DNA of 64,000 nt from Mangrovibrevibacter kandeliae (GTDB lineage: Bacteria; Pseudomonadota; Alphaproteobacteria; Rhizobiales; Rhizobiaceae), in assembly GCF_024519155.1 (NCBI RefSeq), contig NZ_JANIFJ010000004.1, forward strand, positions 310,001 to 374,000, read 5' to 3'. The first letter of the stretch is position 1. Every line of letters starts with the position of its first letter. The position numbers were made by a program, and so were the translations under genes. The notes beneath the pieces are model-generated. The model worked only from the letters and a program-made list of their open reading frames with translations. It did no database searches and had not been told where the DNA came from. This document shows positions 63,738 through 64,000 of this stretch, piece after piece.

Positions 63738-64000
63738 GCTTTCCGGCATCACGAAGCGCTTTCCCGGCGTCGTCGCCAACGACGGCGTCGGATTTTCCGT
63801 AGCGGCCGGAGAGATCCACGCGCTCCTCGGCGAGAACGGTGCCGGCAAGTCGACGCTGGTGAAGATCATCTACGGCGTGCAGCAGGCCGACGAGGGCGAG
63901 CTCCGCTGGAACGGCGCCCCGGTCTCGATCGAGAGCCCGCGCGCCGCGCGCCGCCTCGGCATCGCGATGGTGTTCCAGCACTTCTCGCTGTTCGAGGCGA
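63721..64000 (+). CDS. ABC transporter ATP-binding protein, N-terminal part (nucleoside/simple-sugar type)
   Basis: The frame runs off the window. About 93 residues are visible: LELSGITKRFPGVVANDGVG, Walker A IHALLGENGAGKSTLVKIIY then GVQQADEGELRWNGAPV, and a Q-loop start (LGIAMVFQHFSLFEA). QHFSLF is typical of YufO-like ATPases that work with BMP-family binding proteins to take up purine nucleosides. It overlaps xdhC, so it may import a purine for the dehydrogenase. ATG 63721 was chosen; an upstream in-frame GTG at 63685 is possible. Confidence 0.85.
   Translation, partial: MPPRLELSGITKRFPGVVANDGVGFSVAAGEIHALLGENGAGKSTLVKIIYGVQQADEGELRWNGAPVSIESPRAARRLGIAMVFQHFSLFEA

Overview
The window is about 64 kb of very GC-rich DNA with dense, translationally coupled operons (many 1-4 bp ATGA/GTGA/TTGA overlaps). 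The gene content points to a methylotrophic alphaproteobacterium, probably Hyphomicrobiales. It carries a PQQ-dependent (XoxF-type) alcohol oxidation locus, the whole tetrahydromethanopterin/methylofuran (H4MPT/MYFR) formaldehyde oxidation pathway, a urea ABC transporter, a complete urease operon and most of a purine-to-ammonia pathway. I see no rRNA or tRNA genes, no transposases, no prophage and no CRISPR array.

Region 1 (1-12138): the end of a methanol-metabolism cytochrome c (XoxG type), xoxJ and a rhodanese-like Cys-x3-Cys-Trp protein; then, on the minus strand, a PQQ-associated ABC transport system (beta-propeller, secreted protein, ATPase, permease, secreted coiled-coil protein), a 6-phosphogluconate dehydrogenase, a NarL-type two-component system and an ABC substrate-binding protein, with a divergent DUF2380/DUF3280-type protein.

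Region 2 (12135-31294): the C1 core. It encodes cofactor synthesis (an MfnB-dihydroneopterin aldolase fusion, an MfnE-like kinase, a DHPS-like protein, DUF447, MfnF, a HisA-like protein, a CitG-like protein, two ATP-grasp ligases, MptG, a pterin dehydratase-like protein) and pathway enzymes (Fae, MtdB, Mch, FhcBADC), which oxidise formaldehyde to formate. A manganese catalase and a FrmR-like repressor sit next to fae and are bracketed by two matching TACT-N7-AGTA palindromes.

Region 3 (31413-46511): urtABCDE behind a near-perfect sigma-54 promoter, then ureD-ureA-ureJ-ureB-ureC-ureE-yrhK-ureF-ureG. Three small secreted-protein genes on the opposite strand interrupt the urease operon.

Region 4 (46511-64000): 8-oxoguanine deaminase, a methyltransferase, a membrane PQQ dehydrogenase, allA-alc-(puuE-uraD fusion), a four-carbon acid-sugar cluster (pdxA2, DUF1537 kinase, KdgT permease), uraH, xdhABC, and the start of an ABC ATPase. 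Purines would pass through xanthine, urate, HIU, OHCU, allantoin, allantoate and ureidoglycolate to glyoxylate and urea, and urease would release ammonia. Only urate oxidase is missing from the window.

Small REP-like palindromes (CTTCTCCCC-N3-GGGGAGAAG and relatives) fill most of the larger intergenic gaps.
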